A stretch of DNA of 64,000 nt from an uncultured Aquimarina sp. (GCA_947502885.1 CANNBP010000010.1:62001-126000); one strand, 5' to 3'. Shown: positions 51,725 through 60,842, counted from the stretch's first letter. Notes: generated from the letters alone by a model not told the origin. Translations and numbers: made by a program.

Positions 51725-54397
51725 TTATTTTCTTTTTCTATACCAAAAGAAAAAGATACCGAACAAACTTATGGCACCAGTGGTAGTATACCATATCCAA
51801 TAATTATTGGTAATATCTAATGTGCTAGGATCTCCTATTAGAATTAATGATGACCAGTAATATGGTGAAAGCTCGCTAAGGCTATGATTTTTAAGATAAC
51901 TTAATTTTGCTAAGCGTAAAGCTTCAGATTTTGTCTTCCCTGCTTTGTAACATTTGTAAAAATGTGTGGTAATATATTGTCCTGCTTTATCGTCAACATT
52001 CCATAGTGATGAAATCACACTATTTGCACCTGCATAAAAGAAACCTCTGGCTAAGCTCATAACCCCTTCACCACGATTAAGTTTACCTTGTGCAGAATTG
52101 CAAGCACTCAGGACTACCAATTCGGCATTGTTTTTTGTGGTATATAATTCGTTAAGAGTAAGTTTTGAATTTTTAAAAGCTATCCAGGGCGTTATAGAAT
52201 CTGTAGCATTAGCATGTGTAGATAAATGTATGACTTTTGAATGCGTAGTGTTTTTTATGAAGTTATCCTTGGTAGCGTCGTTGTTAAGATATAAATCTCC
52301 AGAAAAACATTTTTCAGATTCTTTGACTTCTTGTAGGCTGTTTTTTAAGCTTGAAAGCCCATCATAATCAAAATGAACTGGGGCAAAGGCACTATAATCA
52401 ATAGTATGACTACGTTCGATTTTTTGATTCTCTTTTAAGAAGGAAATAGAATACGCATAATTGATTTCTGTTGAGGAAATTAAATATGATTTTGTTTTAG
52501 AGTTAGTTATTAAAGCTTCAAAAGGAAGATTTTGTAAATTATCATCGGGTACAATGGTAATCTTTTTATTTTTTAAATATGCGGTTGCATTTTTAAAAGA
52601 AAATAAGGTCTGATAGATTTGATATGCAATCGTATTATAATCTTCAATTTCTTTTTTAGTAACAAAAGGGGATTCAATTTTGGTTCGAAACTTTATTATG
52701 TTTTTATGAAGTTGAGATACATTTTTTAATTCGAAAAATTTAGTTTCACTTTGATCGATGAATATGCCATACCCGTTTATGTTGTTAAGAATATACTCGA
52801 TAATAACTTCATCTTTTTGTAATGAAGATTGGACCTGTTTAAAGGAAATTAGGGGTAACGGAGTTTTGTAATGATAGTATTGAGGATAATCTGTTTTTAG
52901 GGAATCAATAAAATTGTGATACACAATTTTTGAAGCATTCATAAGATCAGCAACCGAATCTTTTTTTGATTTTTTGGTCGCTATGTATACATCCATATTA
53001 GCATAAATACCATCTTTTAACTTTTTTTCACGATTAAGAATGGGTTGAGGTAAATTGGCATTTTTCTTCAACTCTCGATCGGTGATATCTTCTAATAACA
53101 GTATAGCTTTATTTTTTTCCATATAATGGAAAGCTTTTTCTGGATTCTGAGCTAAAAAAGAAGTTTTTACAGCATGCTGGTATAATTTTGAAGCCTGCTC
53201 TTGCCAATATAGTCTAGATTGTTGATCCTCAATTTCAAAGCGAATATAATCTACTAATTGATCCGCAATATGAATATGAGCATAAATAGAATCTAAATCT
53301 TCCTGCGATGTTTTATCTTGATTTTGATACTCAATTAAATACACAAAAGCATCTAAGATATACGTTTTGTAAACTGAAGATTCAAAATCTTTAATAGAAA
53401 TTTCATGAAGTGGAGTGGTTGTGTTTAAGTAGTGTTGGATTGATTGTTTTAATGATTGGATTGCTTCGCTAATAGCATTGTTTTTAAAGTGATAGATTGC
53501 CAAATTATGAGTAAGCATTCCTTTTTGGTTTCCCTTCTTAGCAATTTTTAACCCTTCCTGTAAATGATACTTGGCTTGCTCTAGATCATAGATTAGAGAT
53601 GCATTACCAATGTTATTATGCAATCCAATAATTTGAGATTGATTCTTACTTCTTTTTGCTATCTCAAGTGCTTTAGAATAATTAAGAATAGATTGTTCTT
53701 GATAATTAGTAGTACCATCATTATACAAATTACCTAAGCTTTTGTGCATAGCCAACAAGTGGAACCTTGGGATAACCAAATCAGATTGAATAAGGTTTTC
53801 TAATAAAGTAATTCCTTTCTTTGTTAGTTCTTTGTTAGATAAGAGGTTACATATTGATGATATTTTAATGGCACTATTAAAAATACCATTCTTATAATCT
53901 AATAACTTATAAAACTGATGTGCCTTTTGGTAGTAGTCAAATGCTTTGTAGTAATCTTCTTCATGTTGATATAAGGTACCTAACCCATAATATGCTTTAC
54001 CATTATATATGTCTGTTTTATTTTGTTTTAGGATTTTTAGATATTTTGGTTTACCTATATCGTACATTCCTTTTTTAAAATAGAGAAAGCCTAAATTATT
54101 TAGGCTTTTTCTATATGCTAAAGTATCAAGTGATTTTTCTTTTTGAATCAACTCAAGATGTTGTTCTCCAAAAATTATTGCTTGATCGTATAGCTTTTTA
54201 CGATAGAATGCAATAGAAACTTTATAAGTTAAATTTAGATGATCTTTCTTTTCTTTAAGTAGATTTTGAATTTTTAAAGTTTTAAGTTCAGAACCCATAG
54301 AAGACGAAATAATACTATCTATTAGTATTTCATCTTGCCCATAAGTTAATTTTAATATTCCAAAAAACAATATCAATAACTTTTTTGATACGTTCAT
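51725..54397 (-). CDS. TPR-CHAT caspase-like membrane protein
   Basis: The 890-residue protein has a signal peptide (ending LKLTYGQ) and TPR helices (about 70-440). A C-terminal CHAT (caspase HetF-associated) protease domain follows, with catalytic pair His728 (HLSTHA) and Cys766 (LSACNS), plus the GVMSLARGFFYAG and SLWNVDD blocks. It ends with one membrane span and a cytoplasmic RKRK. The topology suggests that TPR and CHAT domains face the periplasm. It follows the 169-residue lipoprotein gene by 86 bases and is next to an ECF sigma/anti-sigma pair. A protease role in signalling is inferred from intact catalytic residues. Confidence 0.88.
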   Translation of the reverse strand: MNVSKKLLILFFGILKLTYGQDEILIDSIISSSMGSELKTLKIQNLLKEKKDHLNLTYKVSIAFYRKKLYDQAIIFGEQHLELIQKEKSLDTLAYRKSLNNLGFLYFKKGMYDIGKPKYLKILKQNKTDIYNGKAYYGLGTLYQHEEDYYKAFDYYQKAHQFYKLLDYKNGIFNSAIKISSICNLLSNKELTKKGITLLENLIQSDLVIPRFHLLAMHKSLGNLYNDGTTNYQEQSILNYSKALEIAKRSKNQSQIIGLHNNIGNASLIYDLEQAKYHLQEGLKIAKKGNQKGMLTHNLAIYHFKNNAISEAIQSLKQSIQHYLNTTTPLHEISIKDFESSVYKTYILDAFVYLIEYQNQDKTSQEDLDSIYAHIHIADQLVDYIRFEIEDQQSRLYWQEQASKLYQHAVKTSFLAQNPEKAFHYMEKNKAILLLEDITDRELKKNANLPQPILNREKKLKDGIYANMDVYIATKKSKKDSVADLMNASKIVYHNFIDSLKTDYPQYYHYKTPLPLISFKQVQSSLQKDEVIIEYILNNINGYGIFIDQSETKFFELKNVSQLHKNIIKFRTKIESPFVTKKEIEDYNTIAYQIYQTLFSFKNATAYLKNKKITIVPDDNLQNLPFEALITNSKTKSYLISSTEINYAYSISFLKENQKIERSHTIDYSAFAPVHFDYDGLSSLKNSLQEVKESEKCFSGDLYLNNDATKDNFIKNTTHSKVIHLSTHANATDSITPWIAFKNSKLTLNELYTTKNNAELVVLSACNSAQGKLNRGEGVMSLARGFFYAGANSVISSLWNVDDKAGQYITTHFYKCYKAGKTKSEALRLAKLSYLKNHSLSELSPYYWSSLILIGDPSTLDITNNYWIWYTTTGAISLFGIFFFWYRKRK

Positions 54398-54483
54398 AAA
54401 AGAGATTTAATTTCTTATATACTCTCTAAAGATATCAAAAATCGCATGATCAAAAGAATTACAACTATACTTTAATAATATGG

Positions 54484-54993
54484 TTAAATATTGGTGTAAA
54501 AATCAGAACAGTTACCTTCATAGTTTAATATTGCATTAACAATAAGACTTCCTGTTACTTGATGGTCATCAGTTGTTTGAGCTTCTTCTTCTGGACCAGG
54601 TCTTCCAGTCATTGTTCGTTCAATTAACCATGTTTCTACATCTTCACAGCTTTCTTGTTGTATACTTAAAATACGAAATGAATGAAAATCACGAGATCGA
54701 AGCGCTATTTTAGTTATTTCGGGAAGGTTATCTACGTATTGTATAGTCATAGGTATTCCTATAGCAGTAGCTAAAAGACCTCCGGTTTGTCGTCTACCTT
54801 CTCTTAAAGAGGATGCATTTAAAGATTTCTCGTTATTAATTAAAGAATTATTTTTTGGTAAAACACTCGTTTTGAATTTTGAAGTAGTTATGATATCATT
54901 TTTATTTGAAGTAACATCATTGTCGTCATTAGAACAACTACCAAGTATAATGATTAGTGTTAAGCATGCTAAATTGGTCAAGAATTTTTTCAT
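54484..54993 (-). CDS. Lipoprotein of unknown function, CHAT-gene partner
   Basis: The 169-residue lipoprotein has a lipobox LGSC (Cys20) followed by SNDDND, typical of Bacteroidetes lipoprotein export signals. An arginine-rich stretch (SLREGRRQTGG, about 62-72) precedes a small mixed domain ending in NCSDFYTNI. I recognise no family. It is the first gene of a probable two-gene unit with the TPR-CHAT gene, and it is divergent from the ECF sigma factor. Copy 3 of the shared promoter element lies in front of it. It could be a target or ligand of the CHAT protease, but this is speculation. Confidence 0.72.
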   Translation of the reverse strand: MKKFLTNLACLTLIIILGSCSNDDNDVTSNKNDIITTSKFKTSVLPKNNSLINNEKSLNASSLREGRRQTGGLLATAIGIPMTIQYVDNLPEITKIALRSRDFHSFRILSIQQESCEDVETWLIERTMTGRPGPEEEAQTTDDHQVTGSLIVNAILNYEGNCSDFYTNI

Positions 54994-55069
54994 ATCAATT
55001 GTATAAGGTTGTAAAAATAACGTATTTAACTTATTGTTAAACCGTAATTTGTTTAATTATTTATTATTT

Positions 55070-55097
55070 AGTTCAAAAGGAGTAGTTTTGTTACCCA
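55070..55097 (-). promoter_or_regulatory. Shared bipartite promoter element, copy 3 (lipoprotein-CHAT unit)
   Basis: On the minus strand: TGGGTAAC, 14 bases, TGAACT, 77 bases before the lipoprotein ATG and inside the divergent gap before the ECF sigma gene. A plus-strand TAGTTTTG at 55083-55090 overlaps it and could be the vegetative -7 element of the sigma gene. Confidence 0.6.
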
Positions 55098-55127
55098 ACA
55101 AAATCTTATTTCTTACCTTAGACTTTT

Positions 55128-55691
55128 ATGCAGGACAGTGATTATTTTATTAAAGGTATACTTGACTCAGATGAGAAAGTCATCACCAAAATATATACTC
55201 TTTTTTTTAATAAAGTTTTAAAGTTTGTAATACAGAACAATGGACAAAAAGAAGATGCAGAAGATGTTTTTCAAAAAGCATTATTGCAAATATCTGCACG
55301 TATAAAAACCAAACGGTTAGAGACTATTCATAGTACTTTTGAAGCATACCTCTTTACTGCGTGTAAAAACCTTTGGCGCAGAGAACTTAATAAAAATAAA
55401 AGAAGTAGGGTAACAAATGATGGAGTAATAGAACTAGAAAGTGACGAGTCTGATATGGCAAGTGCTTTGTTAGAACAAGAACGCTGGGAATTGTTTAGAG
55501 AAAAACTAGAAAAGTTATCTGGTAATTGTAAGAAGGTACTCATGTTGTTTCTAAAGAAGACACCTTATAGTAAAATTGTAGAGCAAATGTCATACACATC
55601 AGAAACCGTCGCTAGACAACGTGTTTTTAAGTGTAAAGCAAAACTTATAGAAACTATTAAAGCAGATAAACGATTTAGAAACCTGAAATAA
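55128..55691 (+). CDS. ECF-type RNA polymerase sigma factor
   Basis: The 187-residue sigma-70 family protein has region 2 (about 15-85, with GQKEDAEDVFQKALLQISARI and FEAYLFTACKNLWRRELNK) and region 4 (about 120-185, LEKLSGNCKKVLMLFLKKTPYSKIVEQMSYTSETVARQR). It has no region 1 or 3, so it is an ECF sigma factor. It is followed after three bases by a membrane anti-sigma-like TPR protein and divergent from a lipoprotein-CHAT unit. The TGGGTAAC-N14-(G/T)GAACT element near it and in front of two other loci is the best candidate for its target promoter. Confidence 0.9.
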   Translation: MQDSDYFIKGILDSDEKVITKIYTLFFNKVLKFVIQNNGQKEDAEDVFQKALLQISARIKTKRLETIHSTFEAYLFTACKNLWRRELNKNKRSRVTNDGVIELESDESDMASALLEQERWELFREKLEKLSGNCKKVLMLFLKKTPYSKIVEQMSYTSETVARQRVFKCKAKLIETIKADKRFRNLK

Positions 55692-55694
55692 GTG

Positions 55695-56495
55695 ATGAAT
55701 ACAAATCCAGAAAAATATCATACTCAAATCGATGCTTATCTTAGGGAAGAACTTTCTAAAGAAGAAAGATTTCTTTTTGAAAAAGAATTAAATAAGAGAG
55801 GAGAACTGTATGAAGAATTTATGATTCATAAAGAATTATGTACTATTGTAAATGATAGTGATTGGGTAACTAGACCTTTTGATTCAAATAATGCGGATAA
55901 AAAATCTGTTGAAACGTACTTTAGGAGTCAGGATGCGAGGGATTTTAAAGATATTGTGATCAAGGCACAAAATGAGTTTCAAAATAAAGAAAAACGACAA
56001 TCGAATAAAAGTTGGATTGTACCTTTACTAGCGGTAGCATCGGTAGTAATTTTGGTTATTCTATTTAACTATAACTCAAAAACTTCTTTAGATGACCTTT
56101 ATGTGCAATATAATGAATGGCAAAACCTACCATCTCTAACAAGCAGGGGGGAGCAGAATGACCTTTCTATAGGAGAAGAATTATTTGAAGAAAAGCGATA
56201 TAAAGAAAGTTATGAATTGTTTTTATCTGTCACTAAACAAAATCGGACACCAGGTATACTTATTTACCTAGGACTCTCTGCATTAGAGTTAAATAAATAT
56301 GAAGAAGCATTACAACATATGAATGAGCTTATTAAAAGTGATACGATTGATAGCTCAAAAGGATATTGGTATAAAGCAATGATATATTTAAAACAAGGAG
56401 ATAGAGAAGGAACAATAACTGCATTGCAAACTCTCATTTCAGGAAGACATTATAACACAAGTAAAGCTCAAGAACTATTAAATCTGTTAAAATAG
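55695..56495 (+). CDS. Anti-sigma-like membrane protein with C-terminal TPR domain
   Basis: The 266-residue protein has a soluble N-terminal 106 residues (QIDAYLREELSKEERFLFE, an anti-sigma-type helical start) and one membrane span (107-126, WIVPLLAVASVVILVILF). About 140 C-terminal residues form TPR helices (ALELNKYEEALQHMNELI). The likely topology is N-terminus in the cytoplasm and TPR in the periplasm. It follows the ECF sigma gene by three bases. It should bind and hold that sigma factor, with release triggered from outside. A GTG at 55692 adds only one residue; ATG 55695 is preferred. Confidence 0.82.
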   Translation: MNTNPEKYHTQIDAYLREELSKEERFLFEKELNKRGELYEEFMIHKELCTIVNDSDWVTRPFDSNNADKKSVETYFRSQDARDFKDIVIKAQNEFQNKEKRQSNKSWIVPLLAVASVVILVILFNYNSKTSLDDLYVQYNEWQNLPSLTSRGEQNDLSIGEELFEEKRYKESYELFLSVTKQNRTPGILIYLGLSALELNKYEEALQHMNELIKSDTIDSSKGYWYKAMIYLKQGDREGTITALQTLISGRHYNTSKAQELLNLLK

Positions 56496-56644
56496 CCCTT
56501 TTTTTAAAAGGTGGTTTTGATATTTTATAAAAGATATCTTTGCTTTAACTTATTGATTTTTATTTTAGTAGTGGTTTTTGATTTCCAATTTAGACTTTCT
56601 AATTAAGGGAGTAATGTTTAACATTCTTCTATACTTTACATTTG

Positions 56645-56652
56645 TATCTTTG
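56645..56652 (+). promoter_or_regulatory. Promoter -7 element of the cystathionine beta-synthase gene
   Basis: TATCTTTG matches TAnnTTTG, 45 bases before the GTG start at 56697. Confidence 0.45.
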
Positions 56653-56696
56653 TGATTCTAAGCTTTTATGGTATAGGGAAATCAAAAAATTGAAGA

Positions 56697-58058
56697 GTGA
56701 AGTACGCAAAAAACATACTAGAGACAATAGGTAATACACCTTTGGTACAATTAAATGAACTTGTAAAAGATATTGATGCCTTGGTGTTGTCTAAATATGA
56801 GACTTTTAACCCTGGGAATTCGGTCAAAGATCGAATGGCACTAAAAATGATTGAAGATGCAGAAGCCGATGGTCGATTACAACCAGGTGGAACTATTATA
56901 GAAGGTACTTCTGGCAATACAGGTATGGGACTTGCATTAGTAGCTATAGTCAAAGGATATAAATTAATCTGTGTAATGGCAGATAAGCAATCTAAAGAAA
57001 AAATGGATATCCTTAGGGCGGTAGGGGCAAAAGTAATGGTTTGCCCGACAAATGTTGAGCCCGATGATCCTCGATCATATTACTCCGTTTCAAAAAGATT
57101 AGCAGAAGAAACACCTAATTCTTGGTATGTAAATCAATATGATAACCCATCTAATACACAAGCACATTATGAAAGTACAGGGCCTGAGATATGGGAACAA
57201 ACAGAAGGAAAAATCACTCATTTTGTTGTAGGAGTTGGTACTGGTGGTACTATATCTGGAGTTGGGAAATACCTAAAGGAAAAAAATCCTGAGATTAAAG
57301 TTTGGGGAATAGATACCTATGGTTCTGTATTTAAAAAATATCATGAAACAGGTATTTTTGATGAAAATGAAATTTACTCATATATAACAGAGGGTATTGG
57401 CGAAGATATTCTACCAAAGAACGTAGATTTTTCTGTAATTGATGGATTTACAAAAGTAACGGATAAAGATGCCGCTGTATATACTCAAAAGTTAGCAAAA
57501 GAAGAAGGAATGTTTTTGGGTAATAGTGCAGGAGCTGCTGTTAAAGGACTGTTGCAATTAAAAGATCATTTTACCAAAGATGATGTTGTGGTTGTTTTAT
57601 TTCACGACCACGGAAGTAGATATGTTGGTAAAATGTTTAATGATGATTGGATGAGAGAGAGAGGGTTTCTTGAAGAAGAGATTTCTATAGCAGATGATTT
57701 GGTTAAAGATCACATAGATAAACCACTGATTACAGTTAAAACAGAAGAGCTAGTGTCTCATGCTATTGAGCGCATGCGTAAATTTAAAATCTCTCAAATC
57801 CCGGTAGTTGATACTGAGGGATTTGTTGGTTCTGTAGATGAGTCTGCTTTATTCAAGGCATTTTTAGATGATAAGAATATGGATAGTACTCCAATCAAAG
57901 ATGTTATGAAAGCACCTTTTCCTATAGTAAAAGCCAGTACTTCTTTAGATGAAATATCCAAACTTATTAAAAAAGGTGCTCCTGCTGTTTTGGTAGCTTT
58001 GGCAAATGGAAAACATCACATTGTCACGAAATATGATGTAATAAGCCATATAAAATAA
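56697..58058 (+). CDS. Cystathionine beta-synthase with C-terminal CBS pair
   Basis: This cytoplasmic PLP enzyme condenses homocysteine with serine to cystathionine. The 453 residues split into a fold-type II PLP domain and a CBS-domain pair. The PLP domain has Lys44 in NPGNSVKDR, the phosphate-binding TSGNTG at 71-76 and the VGVGTGGTISG loop. The CBS pair covers about 330-453 (HAIERMRKFKISQIPVVD and DVMKAPFPIVKA). The start is GTG at 56697, preceded by GAAGAG. The N-terminus MKYAKNILETIGNTPLV is the usual one. A cysteine synthase with CBS domains is the near alternative, but length and architecture favour CBS. Confidence 0.9.
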   Translation: MKYAKNILETIGNTPLVQLNELVKDIDALVLSKYETFNPGNSVKDRMALKMIEDAEADGRLQPGGTIIEGTSGNTGMGLALVAIVKGYKLICVMADKQSKEKMDILRAVGAKVMVCPTNVEPDDPRSYYSVSKRLAEETPNSWYVNQYDNPSNTQAHYESTGPEIWEQTEGKITHFVVGVGTGGTISGVGKYLKEKNPEIKVWGIDTYGSVFKKYHETGIFDENEIYSYITEGIGEDILPKNVDFSVIDGFTKVTDKDAAVYTQKLAKEEGMFLGNSAGAAVKGLLQLKDHFTKDDVVVVLFHDHGSRYVGKMFNDDWMRERGFLEEEISIADDLVKDHIDKPLITVKTEELVSHAIERMRKFKISQIPVVDTEGFVGSVDESALFKAFLDDKNMDSTPIKDVMKAPFPIVKASTSLDEISKLIKKGAPAVLVALANGKHHIVTKYDVISHIK

Positions 58059-58154
58059 ATTCTTATCTTTAATGTAATGTTATTACCCCAGCCTGTCACT
58101 GTATTTATATAGGGATTGTTTCATGCTTTCTGTTATTTTTTATACAAGAAGGAG

Positions 58155-59183
58155 ATGTTTCTTTATGTGTTAAGAGAAATAGGGGTGCTAATTGGTCAGA
58201 GTATGTGTAAATTTTTATTTGATTATTCAGATTTAGATAAGTTAAGGGAATATTTTAAATCTAAATTAAGCCCAGATAGCGATATAGATCGGATTTATTT
58301 TCCACCAGAAATAGCAGATGGTTATTTGTTGTATTGTAAAATTTCGCCAGAAGTTTTTCTTATAATTAATAACTATCGAGCTAATACCGATATAGAATGT
58401 ATAAGAAAGCCTATTGAAGAAAAGGATATTTTGTTGCATTTTAGAAAATATGCTTTGGATCATAAATTAGAAAAGAATCAAATTATAAGTTCTTATTCTA
58501 ATAATTATACTCCTGGTAATATGAGATGTATGGATGCTAGGCAAGGGGAACATACTTATATTAACAAGGGGGCAGAGGTGCGATCTACTACCATAGTTTT
58601 AAAAAGCTCTTATGCAAAACCCTTTTTTCTAAAGAATAACGATATGGCTGAGCGAGTGGATAATTACATTCGGTATTCACATCAGTATATTGATAAGTTT
58701 TACCTTTCCTATAAACAATCGGTACTCTTTGATCAAATAGTACAACCAGATACATGTAAAATAGAAAACTATTTATATTATGTTGCACGCGGTATTAGGC
58801 TACTAGAAACTTTCTGGAAAGATGTATTGCGTTGGGGAACAGAGTGTAATCCTTTTATTATAAATAGTGCGCAAGTAGGTAATATCTATAAAGTAAGTGA
58901 TTTTTTAGTTAATCATCTTAAGGAACCTTTTGTAGGGGTTGATAAATTGGCTACAATGGCAAGTATGAGTCGCACTAATTTTTTTAATATGTTTAAAGAG
59001 ATTCATAATCAAACTCCGCTAGAATTTTTTAATAACAAACGATTAGAAGTTTCTTATACTATGATTATTGGAGAAGGCGTGTCAATACGTGAAGCTATGA
59101 ATGAGTTGAATTATTCAAATTCTTCAAAATTTAAAAAGGCCTTTTTCGAAAAGTTTAATATTCACCCTGAAGCGATTGCCTAG
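58155..59183 (+). CDS. AraC family transcriptional regulator
   Basis: The roughly 342-residue protein has an uncharacterised N-terminal domain and a C-terminal AraC double helix-turn-helix. The latter covers about the last 95 residues, VGVDKLATMASMSRTNFFNMF and IREAMNELNYSNSSKFKKAF. The N-terminal domain is not a typical cupin. The start is uncertain. ATG 58155 has AAGGAG directly abutting it, too close to serve as a ribosome site. ATG 58203 (MCKFLFDYSDLDKL) starts at the folded domain. The TTG at 58116 is unlikely. It stands alone after the cystathionine beta-synthase gene. Confidence 0.82.
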   Translation: MFLYVLREIGVLIGQSMCKFLFDYSDLDKLREYFKSKLSPDSDIDRIYFPPEIADGYLLYCKISPEVFLIINNYRANTDIECIRKPIEEKDILLHFRKYALDHKLEKNQIISSYSNNYTPGNMRCMDARQGEHTYINKGAEVRSTTIVLKSSYAKPFFLKNNDMAERVDNYIRYSHQYIDKFYLSYKQSVLFDQIVQPDTCKIENYLYYVARGIRLLETFWKDVLRWGTECNPFIINSAQVGNIYKVSDFLVNHLKEPFVGVDKLATMASMSRTNFFNMFKEIHNQTPLEFFNNKRLEVSYTMIIGEGVSIREAMNELNYSNSSKFKKAFFEKFNIHPEAIA

Positions 59184-59565
59184 CTATAGAAAAGCTAAGT
59201 TTTTCATTTTTTAAGTTCATGTTCTAGAGCGTTTTTACTAAAACATAAATGCCGTAAAATAAAGATGGTCATCACCAAATGACAACCATCAATAACCTAA
59301 CACAAACTCAACTAAGCTTAGGGTTTTAAATTAAATATTTTTGAAGTGAAATTAGTTTCCCGTCTAATTTATAGTACAAAGTAAAGAAATGAATCTTTAC
59401 TTTGGTATTCCAATAATCCATAAATGCTGACTATTAGTACAATTTAACTTATTTTAACTATTTTTTAGCAAAAAAAAGGTAGGGTAAATTACTAATTAAA
59501 CGTTTTGCGTCGTTTTTAACTATTATCTGGGGAAATAATTGTCTAAATTTTAAAATAAGAGAATT
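59184..59565. other. Intergenic region, no gene seen
   Basis: This 382-base AT-rich stretch lies between convergent genes. A short inverted repeat (GATGGT near 59262 against ACCATC near 59284) may be a weak terminator for the AraC gene. No reading frame or known motif is supported. Confidence 0.5.
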
Positions 59566-59591
59566 AAAAAAGATCGTCATAATTGACGACC
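59566..59591 (-). terminator. Terminator of the HEIGH metallopeptidase gene
   Basis: On the minus strand GGTCGTCA pairs with TGACGATC (59572-59591 overall, 4-base loop, one wobble) and is followed by a run of six Ts. It lies 48 bases after the stop. Confidence 0.65.
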
Positions 59592-59638
59592 TCAATTTAA
59601 TAATCCAACATATGTTAGTGTTATGTCTAGTTCAATTT

Positions 59639-60502
59639 TTATTGATATAGTTCTCTTAGAGCTTTTATATCTTCAAAAGTAAAATTAGGAATTGGAGCGC
59701 TTGGATTGTAGCAAGCTGCCATTACAGAGTTTTGAAAATCCACATTAGTACTTGTTCCAGGAATATGAATTGCTCCTGCAGCAATACCATCAGGAAATGT
59801 CTGCTCATCAACAATACCTCGCCCACAAGAGCTACGGGTTCTAAAATCTGAATGTCTAAGCCCAAAACAGTGTCCGATTTCATGAGTTATAAGTTGCTCC
59901 AAAGAAGCTCGACCAATAGAAGCTGCACCCCTGTCAATAATAACATTATTAAATGGATTTCCGTTTTTTGGAAATCCGGCTATTGCACCTTGATCAAAAC
60001 TATTGTTTTGAGTTACAACGATATCACTTCCGTTACCACTAGAACCAAAGGATAGTTGTAGCCAAAATTTCAGCCTACGACGATTAAAATTTTCTATCGC
60101 TGCAACCAGACCATTTTCAATGTTTCTTTCAAGATTGACGCCTCTTATAGTAATTACTCTAAATCCACGATTGGGCACATTTACCAGATTTGTTGTTCTG
60201 TAAAGTTTCTGAGCAGTTTTGTCATGTATAGAGGGCAAATCATCCATTGTTTTTAAGTCATTTTTTGAAAAAAAAACATCATTAGCTAGCCAACCACTTT
60301 CTTTAGTGCCACTCTCTTTAATAAGAGTGTAGGCTTTCACGTTATGTGGATTAACTCCTAGTTTTGTAATTTTTAAAAGTACCTCTTTAGGTATCTTTTG
60401 TGTAGTTTCGGGATTCGCTGAGATTATTTCATCTTTTTGACAAGAGTACATCAAAGTACATAGTAAGGTAAATAGAGCAATGCTCTTTAAAATGAATTTC
60501 AT
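59639..60502 (-). CDS. HEIGH-type (M57-like) zinc metallopeptidase lipoprotein
   Basis: The 287-residue lipoprotein (lipobox MYSC, Cys21) has a C-terminal metzincin-type site LITHEIGHCFGLRH (about residues 202-215). It is followed by a Cys-containing loop and a Met-turn-like SVMAACYN. HEIGH with this spacing is the hallmark of dual-action HEIGH (M57) metallopeptidases. The zinc ligands are all present, so activity is likely. The 21-bp-phased repeats 285 bases upstream are the same as those in front of the 1363-residue T9SS gene, suggesting co-regulation. Confidence 0.87.
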   Translation of the reverse strand: MKFILKSIALFTLLCTLMYSCQKDEIISANPETTQKIPKEVLLKITKLGVNPHNVKAYTLIKESGTKESGWLANDVFFSKNDLKTMDDLPSIHDKTAQKLYRTTNLVNVPNRGFRVITIRGVNLERNIENGLVAAIENFNRRRLKFWLQLSFGSSGNGSDIVVTQNNSFDQGAIAGFPKNGNPFNNVIIDRGAASIGRASLEQLITHEIGHCFGLRHSDFRTRSSCGRGIVDEQTFPDGIAAGAIHIPGTSTNVDFQNSVMAACYNPSAPIPNFTFEDIKALRELYQ

Positions 60503-60786
60503 AATAATTGAGTTTGTGTTTTGAATGTTAAATTAAGTGTTAAACATATGTTGGGTTATTTTTTATAAGATTGTTTACCATAAATCATATTCCTTTTGTT
60601 CAATGTATAAACAAAGAAATCTTTTCAATTTTTGGGTAAAACTAGAGTTAGTGACTATTAGTTTGTTTAAAAAACCATGTGAAATATCGTGTGATTTATT
60701 TGCAAAGCATGGTTTTGTAGTAATTGTATTTGTTTAAAAATCAATACAGTATAAAGTTATAAACTTAGAGGGATATTTAATTACTA

Positions 60787-60842
60787 ATTGTATGAATGGT
60801 GTCTTGGATTGTATAAAACGTTATTTTGGTTGTATAAAGTGT
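60787..60842. repeat. Three 21-bp-phased direct repeats, core GTATRAA (second array)
   Basis: Units start at 60787 (ATTGTATGAATGGT), 60808 (ATTGTATAAAACGT) and 60829 (GTTGTATAAAGTGT), each exactly 21 bases apart. The first is identical to the unit at 19933. The array lies in the gap upstream of the minus-strand HEIGH peptidase gene. No other gene or motif is supported in 60503-60968. Confidence 0.6.

Noticed and set aside
51725..54397. Type III-E CRISPR craspase component
   Set aside because: TPR-CHAT next to a sigma factor recalls it, but there is no gRAMP effector, Cas gene or CRISPR array, and this protein has a signal peptide and membrane anchor.
55863..55870. A fourth TGGGTAAC box on the plus strand
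   Set aside because: It is inside the anti-sigma coding region and has no GGAACT or TGAACT 14 bases downstream.
60537..60737. 66-codon plus-strand frame in the gap upstream of the HEIGH peptidase gene
   Set aside because: Composition is random-like, with no promoter, no recognisable signal and no neighbour on that strand.
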